DNA of 64,000 nucleotides, taken from Septoria linicola (lineage: Eukaryota > Ascomycota > Dothideomycetes > Mycosphaerellales > Mycosphaerellaceae). Shown one piece after another: positions 32,598-43,489 of the stretch. Each line of letters starts with the position of its first letter. The stretch's first letter is position 1. Made by a program: the position numbers and the translations under genes. A model generated the notes under the pieces. That model saw nothing but the letters and a program-made list of their open reading frames with translations. It had not been told where the DNA came from and did no database searches. Where the stretch lies: NCBI GenBank assembly GCA_024114885.1, contig CP099426.1, positions 620,001 through 684,000 on the forward strand, written 5' to 3'.

Positions 32598-33204
32598 TCA
32601 AAGCCTCGCTTGGCATCCTGAGAATCCAAATGGCGGCCCCTCGTTCCCCAGCTCAAACTTGACTTCCTGAGGACATGCCGGCGAGTCGAGCTGGTATATG
32701 GCATATCTTGCTGCGCCACTGTTGATCTCGGTATACACTTTTGTAATCTTGCGGCTTTCTGTGTCGACAAATATCAGGTTGAAGCCACGAATGGGGATCC
32801 CTCCGACTAGAATCTGCCAGTAGGTTGTCACAGTGTCGCAGCTGTGGGCAACGTGAAGCAGCCTCGGTTCGGGAGGCTTTGGCAGGTTGTTCTCGTATTG
32901 GACCCAGAGTTCCTCTGCATTATGTGCTCCGGTGGCGTTTAGCTGTGTTGGTCAATTGGGCGACATGCTGCATCGACCATGAACTTACGATGCCTCCAGT
33001 GAGAAAAGCTAAGCTGTCAGAGACAAATTCGAAGCTCGGGCTCAGAAAGGTATCAACAAGTTCTTCGTGACCTGGAGCCTTTGAGATGATGTTGCGGAAC
33101 ACAGTATCGAAGCTAAAGGCGCCGCCATCAGTGAGACAAGTCTGCGCTTGTCCTATTTGGAGAAGTAGTGCTTCGATTGCTAGTGATATGAGTTGGAAGC
33201 GCAT
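32598..33204 (-). CDS. Small secreted protein, possibly NTF2-like fold
   Basis: Exons 32989-33204 and 32598-32942 with a GTAAGT...CACAG intron, 186 residues. The signal peptide (MRFQLISLAIEALLLQIGQAQ) ends near residue 21. The mature part has two or three cysteines (TCLTDG, HSCDT, DSPACP, SGCQA) and the pattern CLTDGGAF....NIISK...LVDTFLSPSFEFVSDSLAFLTGG, then YWQILVGGIPIRGFNLIFV, which resembles fungal SnoaL/NTF2-like secreted proteins. Convergent with the SDR gene, 82 bp apart. The upstream methionine at 33378 would remove the signal peptide, so the inner start was chosen. Confidence 0.65.
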
Positions 33205-33408
33205 CTTAGGAGTTCCAGTTGTCTCACTAAGCTGTTGGTGGCCAAACCGTGACTTATACTCCGCTTCTCGTGTAGTTGCATCGCACAAGCGAGCTGCCTG
33301 TCGCACAAAGAGGGCTCGGAGGCGTGAGCTATGTCGAGAGCAAACAAGCTGAGCTTGGAGAGCTATGCCAGTGGCCATTACCGGCGGCCAGACATTGCTC
33401 TCTATCTA

Positions 33409-34547
33409 TCACTTGCTGTAAGGGATTGGCCCGTGACTCTTGATTACTTGTTGTGCCAGCTGGAGAATATCCGCATGGACACTAGTCGGTGCGCATACCA
33501 GTCCATAGTCTGCGTATCTTGTCAGTAAATATCAATAGCGTACAGCAGATCTTACGCACTAGCGGCCATCTTCCTGCCGGTTGCAAAGTCGATTGGCTTG
33601 CCCTCCAAGTCTGTGACCTTTCCGCCCGCCTCCTCATAGATTAACACTCCACCAGCATGATCCCACATGTTTGAGCGCCAGCTAGTGAACCTGAAGATGC
33701 GCACGACAATGTGGCTTCTACCGAGACCAAGCGAGGCGTACTTCATCAGAGAGCTGAATAGATTTACGCCCGGCCATGGGGTATTGAGCTTGGCAGCAAT
33801 TTGCTTGTGCAGCTCTAGAATCGTGCTAGTATACGTCGAACAATCGGACCAGATGAGTTGATCGAGTGAGACCGATTCTCCGTGTCGCTCGAGCTTCGTT
33901 GCAGCTGCGAGCTGACCATTGGCCTGCATGGGTCGCACGAAGGTGCCTTCACCACGCACAGCATAGATCATCAATCCAAGCCCATCTTTATCGATGACTT
34001 CCTCACTGATAGTAGAAGAGTCGAGTACAACGTTGGGACAGCCAATAATGCCGATCTCTTCGCGGCCATCAACAAGGAAGGCACAGTTAATGGCGTACTG
34101 CTGACCCTTCAGGAAAGTCGCCGTGCCATCTATGGGATCGAAGACCCAAGTCCTGCCTTCGTCACTGCGTTCTCTCTTGCCACCCCAGTCGAGACACTCC
34201 AGAAGCTTGTCTTTGCTGGCAGGCGTGGCAAGTGACGGAGTGTTTGCTTCGAAAGCTGATTTGCAATCCTCTGACAGCTCCCATACTTTGTCGAGAAGAG
34301 CTTCGTTCTGACGCAAATCATCTGCTGATTCCTCGGCCAAAAAGTTGTCGGATGGAAATACAGCGTGCACAGCAGAAGTCAATAGCGCTTGTGATGCAAA
34401 GTCTCCAACAGTGACGGGACTGAAGTCACTTTTGGCAATCTGACTGTCTTGGGACAACGTTTCACGCTGCAACCGCTTGGTGAGTACAGCGCAATGCTGC
34501 ACAGCAGCGCATGCTACATCGAGCTCTGCTTGAAGTTGGCTGGGCAT
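33409..34547 (-). CDS. 3'(2'),5'-bisphosphate nucleotidase (HAL2/MET22-like)
   Basis: Exon 1 is 33560-34547 and exon 2 is 33409-33509. The donor is GTGCGT rather than the nearer GTAAG because only that choice restores the conserved NYGLVCAPTSVHAD end; total 362 residues. Motifs of the lithium-sensitive inositol-phosphatase fold are present: FLAEESADD, WVFDPIDGTATFLKG (metal-binding DPIDGT) and SNMWDHAGGVLIYEEAGG. The enzyme removes the 3' phosphate from PAP/PAPS in sulfate assimilation, protecting RNA processing from PAP build-up and giving salt tolerance. An alternative start 21 bp upstream (34568) is possible. Confidence 0.9.
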
Positions 34548-34568
34548 GGTATCTTGTTGTGGACGCAA

Positions 34569-35459
34569 ACAGCCATCCCAGGAAAGTTCGATGATGATGG
34601 TGGTTTCGCCGCCTCAGGCATGCAGTTTCACTAAGCTAAATGCTCCCAACAGAACGGTGCCCATGAGAACCTCCATCGGAATGCTCAGCACATGTCATGG
34701 TCACAGACTGGTGATGAGAGTGGTAGATGATGAATCTCAAGGCTAATCGTTGGAAGTGTCGCATGTCATGGAGGAAAGTGCGAGCTGACCGGAACTCGAA
34801 CTGGAACTCGAAGGCATGCATCAACAACATCTCAATTCAGAGGACTGGTCAAGGTCAACGACACCAAAACCCACGCAGCAGGTCTCGATGAGGGCGCAAG
34901 GTGGAGATTACGACTGCCATGCACGCCCTGGCCCATCCATCGCGTGGGCACCAGCATTTCACCTGCCGGCAGGACTGCCATTCCCACGTTCATTCTCGCC
35001 ACTTCGCATACCCATTCCTTTAGCATCAAGCCTCTATCAAGGAGCAGTATATGATTCGCGTGCGCAGGCTCGCGTAGATGCAATCGAACTTTCCTTTTGC
35101 AGTAGCTGATAGGCTGCAGGGATACGAGCTCCGTATCATGTTCGTTATCTGGCCGTGTGTGGAGAATTTGTAAAACTTTCAAAGATAAGGCTGGCAGCAC
35201 TCGGCGATCCAATGCGGCTGTATCCACGTTGGGGTCCATTTCTTGGCTTGATAGGCTGGCTCGAGCGTCGCATAGATATGCATTGCAGATGTCGCACAAA
35301 GATGCAGTCGCAGACCTAGATCTCGTGCATATGCCTCCTTTAAAGCTTTAGTCAATCGTTATCGTAGTCTGTTTGTAGATCTGGAAATATAGCAAAGAGG
35401 TAGTACGACTGTCCGGTACTGCGGTTCCTTACCTCTCAGTTGCTCCCTACACGTTCACG
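34569..35459. other. Intergenic region, no gene seen
   Basis: Divergent spacer between the HAL2-like gene and the MFS gene. Frames at 34832-35299 (minus) and 34816-35109 (plus) have no motif or splice support. Confidence 0.4.
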
Positions 35460-37198
35460 ATGTCAGACGTTCAGTTCGAGAAGAAAGTCTCTATCGTAGA
35501 CGTGCCAGACACCGAAGCTGGATACATCGCCGCCGAAGTCCTGGTCGACAAGAATGGCTTCAAACTGTTCCCCATTCCAGTCAAGGGCGATGCGCTGGAT
35601 CCTCTTAACTGGACATGGCTCCAGAAGCATGCTATCTTGAGCATAGTGATGGCATTGTGAGTGACACGGTCGTTCGCAGATCGACCAGCCTTGCTTACCT
35701 TGCCGCAGATACTTCATGTTCACCTACATCACGACCACCACGGTACCCTCGTTTCCAGAGCTTCAGACTCAATTCGATGCCACGCTCGAGCAGATCAACT
35801 GGACTGTGGCCATTCCAGCTCTGGGTCTGGCTGTAGGCCCTCTGATCTGGTCTACACCAGCCGACATCATTGGCAGACGACCAATCATGATATTTGGCAC
35901 AATTATTACCATTGCTGCAACGATTGGAGCAGCAATGTCGAAGGACTTTCCAGGATATATGGCTGCGAGGTTCTTTCAGGGCTTCGGGGTCTCACCAGCA
36001 GCGACAGTCGGCTTAGCGATCATCAACGATATGTTCTTCGAGCATGAGCGCGGCCAAAAAGTTGGACTCTGGGTCTTGGCTCTCGACATGGGCTTGCTCA
36101 TTGGACCTCTGATAGGCGGTTTTGTGGACCTCGTGTCTGCGCAATGGATACAGTGGCTGACAGCCATCTTCCTGGGCGTTATACTTGTTGCCGAAGTTCT
36201 TTTCATGCCAGAAACCCTGTATCCAAGGGACTTGATGCTGTCCGAGAGCAGTCTAGGAGCAGCATATTCCAAAGAGATTCCGGTCGTCCAAGAAGGCGTT
36301 CGAAGGACGAAGAGCTTGCAATATATCAATGTTCAGCCGTTGCCGGGCATGAACCACCCAAAAGTATGGGATACCGTCGTTCGGTTTGGCAAGACGTTCA
36401 AGTACGCGATTGTACCAATCTCGGTAATGGTATATTGCTTCGGGTGGTACTGGTGGTTGCTTTCGATCGTGACTTTGATTCCGGTTGCATATGGATCTTA
36501 CCCACCACATACTCAAGGGTATGTCTCGCCACCGACACGAGCTAATGTGGTCTCCAAGGGCTAATGTGCCGATATAGTCTTCTATTCATCGGTCTCATAG
36601 TCGGCACCTTGTTCTCCGAAATCTTTTGCTCTGGGAGCCTGAGCGACTGGTTGATCGTCAAGCTTGCTGCGCGATCCGGCAAAGGCAAAACGCCTGAGAT
36701 GCGCATATGGTTGCTGTATCCTGCCTCGGTCTTGACCGCACTGGGTCTACTTCTCTGGGGAATATCCATTGATCGCAATTACCACTGGATGGTCGGCCAG
36801 GTAGCGTTTGCATTCTGTAAGTGGCGAAGGCTGTTCACATGCAGAAATCAAAGCTGACTATACTGCGCATAGTTGGGGCAGGGATTCAGATGGGCAACAC
36901 TGCACTTGCTGCGTACGTACTGGACGCGTATCCAATGCAGAGCATGTCAGTGATAGTCTTCTATGCGGTCCTGCTCAACTTCTCCGCCTTTGTTGAGCCG
37001 TTCTTCATCGTGCCATGGGTCGACGCCGTAGGCTTCACCTGGACGTTCGCTGCCCAGGCCATCATTACTGTCTTCTTTTGCGTGCCTGCTTTCGCACTTT
37101 TGCACAGATTTGGAGGCGCCATCAGAGAACGGAATGGGAAGCCGGACTGGGTCAATCCAGAATTCGATCACGAGATAGTCAAGGCTGTAGCAACATGA
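35460..37198 (+). CDS. MFS transporter, DHA1-like
   Basis: Four exons: 35460-35656, 35709-36518, 36578-36816 and 36873-37198; 523 residues, every junction keeping frame (donors GTGAGT, GTATGT, GTAAGT). About 12 hydrophobic segments are present. The cytosolic loop between helices 2 and 3 reads PADIIGRRPIMIFG, the MFS motif A; RFFQGFGVSPAATVGLAIINDMFFEHERGQKVGLWV covers helices 4-5. The N terminus has an NWTWLQKHAILS stretch before helix 1, common in fungal drug/H+ antiporters. It ends only 348 bp from the 3' end of the NRPS-like gene in convergent orientation, so it could export that product, but this is proximity evidence only. Confidence 0.85.
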
Positions 37199-37546
37199 CA
37201 GTTTTGATAATGAGAAAAAGTCTGAACTCAAATATGGATTGGTTTGCCAGTGATTGACCGCCATCAGACAAGACCTGGCAGATTCACTACCGAGATCGCC
37301 TACTGAAACACGTGGGACAATTCGGCGCATACGCCAAGACTTTCGCCTCTGCAAGCATTCTCCATTCTGATTGTGGCCTTGCGCCTCCACTGTACTACTC
37401 TCCATCTTCGAAAACATGCCGACGACCACGACTTTATTCCGGCACAGATGGCAGCGACAAAAACTTGGTCTCAGGAGAAAGCTCAGAACAGTGCCGGATC
37501 ACGCGGCGACAGTGACGAGAAGAGTTCGTTTTCTTTTGGCTGACGA
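37199..37546. other. Convergent 3' intergenic region
   Basis: Between the 3' ends of the MFS gene (plus) and the NRPS-like gene (minus). No gene or repeat seen. Confidence 0.45.
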
Positions 37547-40500
37547 CTAACTATCACATCGCTCGCTGGCTCTGATACTGCTCGCCGGCGTAGCTGCCAT
37601 TGTCGTGCCCAGCCTGCTTGTGGCCGCAGAACTACTGGCGCTTCTCTTTGGCTCATGCGAGGATTCAACGCGCTGGTGCGGCCCTGCTCTCCGTCTCTTC
37701 GCCCGGGGTACCACTGGAGCACCCTCCCACGCTGTATTCTCTGGAAGCTGTTCTCCCTTCATCAGCAAGCTGAGACAGCCAAGCTGTGCTCCATCAGCGA
37801 CAGAACTACCAGGTAGGAAGATGGAGTAGGGCTTTACACAAGAGCGAGCACCAAGTGTCACGCGCCCGACTTTCATCACCCGATCTTCAAATAGATGCGT
37901 CTGAGCTCCGCAGCGTTGATTGACCATCGCTTCGTCGCCAATACTAACACAATCATACTCCGTAATATCGCTAGCGAGCAGTGTGACTCTGGATCCGATT
38001 TTGACACCCATGAGCCTGAAGCACCACGCCAGATATGGTGTTCCGACAAGAAAACCCGCAAGCAGAGGCTCAGCGGTCGTTTCCCATGTACTCGTGACAG
38101 CTTCTGACAGCCAGACCTTAAGAGACCAGAGTGGCCATTCAGCGTCGGTGTATCGTCCGATCAGGATCCATTTGAGAAGTGCCACCAAGATCAGGGAGGG
38201 CAGGGCAAAGAAAGCCAGGTAGAATGCTGGCAGCATGAGGAGTGTATAGACAGCTCCAATTCGAGAGTACTCTTCGTAAGCAAGTTGGAGCGCGAACCCG
38301 AGGCCAAAGATAATGACTGCGCGCGGGATCACAATTCGTAACCCTTCGATCAAGAGACGGGCGCTGATGCGAGCCACCGATGGGTTGAAAAGTACATTGT
38401 CGGCATGGCCAGAGACTTTGTGTCGAGAGGGCATAAGGACTGGTGGGCTACCGAAACAAGATGTCCCGCTCGTAAGAGGCTTCTCTGGCGATGGAGCGAT
38501 CGATAGCACTCCCACGAGTGTTTCAGAGGCGAGCACTGTGCCTTGTGGTAGTAGAGAGGCGTTCCCTGCGAAAGCACGAGATTCGAGCTTGGTCTTCTTG
38601 AGCGTCAGCTCATTGCCTCGAACTTCAGAATCTCCGAGCAGGACAGAATCCGCGACAAAAGCTTCGTCGCCAATTTCGAGGAGCTCGAATGACAGACCTC
38701 GAGCTGTCGATACTTCGGATCTGCTTCCAATCTTTACTCCAAGTGCTTGAAGGAATGGGACGATGTAGAGGGATGCAAAGACCGGATGCAAGATGTCGAG
38801 AGCCAAGTCCATGAGACGGTCGATGAACCATTTGCGCAGGTACCAGGCGCTGTGGACCTTGTATGTACCTTCCCTGAGCCTGCCGAGGAACAAATGGCGG
38901 ACCACGATGAGCTGAAAGAAGATAAGAAACTGGTAGCAGAAAGCGATCGGCAAAGAAAGGACAGCCACCTGGCCCCAGGCTCCTACCGATCGAAGGTCGA
39001 CCACGTCGAAGAGCAGGAGACCTGGCAGTTGGGGAATCAGGTAGAGCAAAGGAATGGCCAGAGTAGCAATGAGGACATTCCCAATTAGCATTGCCGTAGC
39101 ACGAGCTGCTGATGGACGAGAAGCCTTTCCAAGTGCTGCAAGCTCTTCTTTTACTGCTCGTTCGAACCGCGCCGGGGAACCGTGGAAGCGTTGGTAAGTA
39201 GGCACTCGCATGCCATCTGGCACCATTGAGAGTGCACCAACCTCGGCGGCTTCTTCAATGATAGCGCCACCCTCAATGACTGAATTGGAGCCGATGATCG
39301 CGTCGCTGCCGATGGACACCTTCTTGAGAATGAGCATGCCTCTCTCAACCACGCTGACTGCGAGGACGACATCTGCGCCCACCACGACATCATCGCCAAT
39401 TTCGACCAGATCGCAAGCCGCGCCTATTGCCATTGCACCAAGATGACAATGTTGGCCAACCTTGGCTCCCAATGCCCGCAAGAGAAGTGGATACATGGCG
39501 CTGTCCGCCAGAATTTTGACGTTCGCAAGGCCAGTAAATCGTTCTGCAAGCCACCAGCGGAAGTAATATGAGCCATAGAGTGGATACTCTCCCTCTTTGG
39601 CTTTGCCCAGAACGAGCCATTTCCCTACGACTGCGATGAGAGTCAAAAATGGCGGAATTGCCACGAAAACTGCGTATGCTGCAAGAATCCCCCAGCCAAT
39701 GTCGCCTCTCAGCACGAGAAAGTCGAAAACCAGATAAGGCACCAGAATCTCGATTGAGCCAATAAACAAGAGGAAGAGCAGTGGCACGATCTGAGCTATG
39801 CCACACAGGATCCATCGCTGCTGTGATATTGGTACGTGCTCGCCAGTCTGTGGTCCGGTGCCTGGAGTATCATCTAGCAAGTCGTCATCCATGGTCATAC
39901 TGCTGGCAGTATCGGTGCAAGACGAGGTATACCGTGCAGAAATAGCAGCTGCTGTGCGGCCTTCGTATATGTCAGGCAGACCGATCGATGCATAAGGCAT
40001 TGACGAATCTACTTCGGAGCGTGCACTGCGAAGACGAGACACGAGCATCGCTGCTAGCAAAGAGTGGCCGCCAAGATCGTCGAAGAAGTCGGCTTCAGGC
40101 TTGATAGGACCAGCTTGAGGAAAGAGTGCCGACAGGTGCAACAAGAGAAGCCCCAATGGAGAGCTTGTATCGAGCTCAACGGTCATTGCCAAGGCGGCGC
40201 CTTTGGACTGTAGGGATGCCGCCAATGCTGCTTCTGCTTTCAGACGAGCCGAGAGTTCGTGCAATGCTTTGCCATTGATCTTCCCACTTGGTAGTCGAGG
40301 CACCTCATCAGCTTCCAGGAAGTGGACTTCGTCGGGCCGCATGTATGATGGCAGGCGCTGAGAGCATATCTGCAAGATCGAAGATGTATCTCGTTGAGCT
40401 TGAAACTGCAATACGACGAACGCCTCCAGACGAGCCATGTCGGTGTTCGCGTTGGCGAGAATGACGGCTGCGGTTTGCACGTCAGAGTGGTCTGAGATGA

Positions 40501-41990
40501 CAGACTCTATCTCTCCAAGCTCGATTCGAAAGCCGCGATACTTGACCTGCGTATCGATCCGGCCAAGGAATGCGATATTCATGTCCGCCTGTAGTCGCAC
40601 GCGGTCTCCTGTTCGATACAATCGTTCATATGTGCCTGGAAATAGTGGATGTGAGATGAACTTTTGTGCTGTTAGCTCCTCGCGACCGACATAGCCAAGC
40701 CCAACACATGGTCCCCCGATGGCGAGTTCTCCCTCGATGCCAGCACTAAGTTCAAGAGGTTGGGACGATGCTGGAGCGCCGTCTTCTTGGATAGGCAAAA
40801 AGCAGGCGTGGTATGATGGAAGCGGCCTGCCGATAGTCACTGGCACGCCAGGCTGGAGCTCGGCCCATGTGCATGTCACTGTCGTCTCCGTGGGACCGTA
40901 GGTGTTGATAATGCGGAGCCCTGGACGGGCGAGCCGCTCGACCAAAGCTGGAGGGCAAGCTTCTCCGCCAAGGTTGATTAGTCGTATGCAAGATGGAAGT
41001 AACGACTCTCCTGCGCCGACCTGCGACACGACCATGATGCTGATTAGGGTTGGTACAGCGTTCACAACAGACACGCCTCGCCGTTTCCAGACTTCTGGCA
41101 AGCTGATGGCATCTCTGCATTCGTCTCTTGTGCCAATAGCGAGGTGTCCACGGCCAGCGATGGTCACCCACATCTCTTCCTGCAAGCGATGATCTGTTAG
41201 CAGATGCGAATACCGAACGTCACCACGAGAGTGCTGGATCACTTACGATAAACATGTCGAACGCTGGACTGAAGCCATTCCAAACGATATCACTCGGACC
41301 CGTCTGCAGGACCTCACGCTCACTGAGCGAGAAGGTCAACGCAGCTGAGTGTGGTATCGCAATCCCTTTGGGTGTGCCCGTCGTCCCTGACGTGTATATC
41401 AAATATGCTGCATCTCGCGGACTTGGTCCAGAGAGCTGTATTGATCCAGTGTTGGACGCTTCGTTCGCTTGTGCCGACAGTTCTTCGAAGGTTCGGACTT
41501 GGATGGCAGGTCCGACTCGTTGCTGTACATCTCTGGCACGATCGAGGTGGGCAGAGTCACAGATAATCGCAGTGGCGGATGAATCAACACAGCAGACTGC
41601 CACTCGCTCGACTGGAACGTCTGGATCGAGAGGCAACCATGTTGCACCAGAGTAGGTCGTGGCGAGTATGCTGAGTATCAGGTCAAGGCCTTTCTCTAGC
41701 CATATGGCCACTGTCGGCGCTCTGGTGCTGTGGGAGGGATGATAAATGTGTAACGATTGTATCTGGATGGCAAGTGACGCCGCAATAGCATCTGCTTCGA
41801 CATATGTCACCTGTTTGACTCCATGTTCGGTCTGACACGAAAAGGCGATATTTCCTGGTTGTGATTTGGCTTGATGTTGAAATAGGTCAGGGAGTGTGTA
41901 GACACCAGCAGGTGGTGGTGGCGCGACCTGAAGAGGAGCCTCTCCAATCAGGATTCTGGAGTCTTCGAGCAAAGTACGTGAGCTGGCCAT
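37547..41990 (-). CDS. NRPS-like A-T synthetase with three membrane-embedded repeats (epsilon-polylysine-synthetase type)
   Basis: Exons 41247-41990 and 37547-41179 (GTAAGT...TGCAG), 1458 residues. The adenylation domain spans about 25-560: A3 LIYTSGTTGTPKG (197-209), A4 with FDMF split by the intron, A5 NTYGPTE (about 340), A7 YRTGDRVR (436), A8 GRIDTQVKYRGFRIELGE (about 454) and A10 PSGKINGKAL (about 545). The carrier domain has DDLGGHSLL with Ser at about 621. From about 700 on there are six or so membrane helices and three tandem soluble units, each with ALGAKVG, ALGVKIG or LMGVKIG followed by left-handed beta-helix-like IGDDVVVG/IGDEAFVAD/IGDEAMVNQ repeats. This is the layout of bacterial Pls and fungal VibA, which make epsilon-poly-L-lysine, and of the NRPS terminal domain TIGR02353. 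The product here is inferred, not shown. Confidence 0.85.
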
Positions 41991-43186
41991 CGATCAATTA
42001 TGCCCTCGAGCGGCCGGAAAAGAGAGTGTGTGAGCTGGTCGTTAGCACAGACGCCCAAGGAAAGGTGGATTGACTACTTATTGTTCTCCTGTCAATCGAG
42101 TCAATAAGGCGAAACGTACGCGCAAGTCTTATAGAGTTCGCTGGATCTCAGCTCGTTGCACAATTGCGTGTCGCCGACCCGGAAATGAACGTCTATGAAA
42201 CCCTTTCTGAGTTAGCATGGGGTCAGTGGCTCATCCTCGACTGCGTACTGGCTAGCAGCCGCATTACGGGAAGAGTCTGCGATGGTCTAGCACATGGTGC
42301 AATGGTCAGCCAAAAAAGGCCTTCTCATCGTTGGTGAGATGCCATCTGTATCACAACCACACGTGGGTGACAGTCATGCTTGAAGGTGCCATTCGAGGCC
42401 GCGTAAGTACTCGTATAGCGGCACATTGCCTTTGGATGGTTTCAACACGTGCGGTGTCCCTTTGTCAATGCGTGATTTTGGGAAACTGCGCTACTTCAAT
42501 CTGGATCTCCTGCTGGCCAGATTTTCCGGGCCCGCTTCGCTGTCCCATGGGGCGCAGGGCCAGACAAGGGTATACGCCATCGGTGTGAAAGCTTATTCGA
42601 AAGCTTGGCATGCTTTGCTTCGTTGTGAGCAACCACTTTTTAAACCTGCTTCTGTCTCATCGCAATCTAGTATTCTCCAGCAGATATTACTGCAATGTAT
42701 TGCGAATGAGTGTGCAGAAGTGATATGTGACACGCACATTTTGCGTCTGTGGCTCTGAGACCCTTCTGCCGCGATACGAGCAAAATCTTTGGTACGCATC
42801 CGCATTGAGACAACAGGTCGAGAAATGTGGCTGAGAGACCATGATAATGGCATCGTCGTATGCTTGATTTCATCTCGTATGGGTATTTTCAGATACTTAC
42901 ACAATAGTAGTAGGTCCAGTCTGTTAGCAGTCAGGTCCAGGACACGGGCAAGCCTTGAAGTGAGAGGCTGAGCAAGACGTCGTCAGCTACAAGAGTGGCA
43001 TGACCTGAGAAGGGTCCGGGCGTCCAAGATCAATTTGATGAAACTTCGTCTTCATCGCAACATTGTCCATGTAAACCATCATATACGTATAGCAACCGCC
43101 TGGCACTTGGCGCGAGAATGTCCAATTGGCGAATTCTGAGATACGTACCGAAAGCTGGTACATTCAAGAGTATGGCGTTCACATAT

Positions 43187-43211
43187 GTAGGAGGTTCTGC
43201 ATACCTCCTAC
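43187..43211. repeat. Perfect inverted repeat, 9 bp arms, 7 nt loop
   Basis: GTAGGAGGT at 43187-43195 and ACCTCCTAC at 43203-43211 with loop TCTGCAT. In non-coding DNA about 1.2 kb upstream of the NRPS-like start. It could be a protein-binding palindrome or a transcript hairpin. Confidence 0.6.
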
Positions 43212-43469
43212 CCCTGACGGATATGCATAACCATTCTCAGCTCGTTGTCTCAATTCTATGTCGCCCTGTTAGTTGGATCCTCCATAATGCCATCGGACCT
43301 TTGGGTGTACAATGTATCGTGATCCGTTCAAATGTGGCACAGGATAGGAGACGCAAGGGGAAAGTCAAGTAATAAATTCGGTAACGTAGGCCTAGAGACT
43401 GTCGTAAGCTGTCAGACCACGTGAGATTGATCGTCGCCTCGAATTTGATATCCTGAATGCATGAGTGCT

Positions 43470-43489
43470 TGAGGGGTGTCAACCCCTCA
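43470..43489. repeat. Perfect inverted repeat, 8 bp arms, 4 nt loop, containing paired AGGGG/CCCCT
   Basis: TGAGGGGT at 43470-43477, loop GTCA, ACCCCTCA at 43482-43489. Each arm contains AGGGG, the core of the yeast-type stress response element. Function is inference. Confidence 0.55.
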
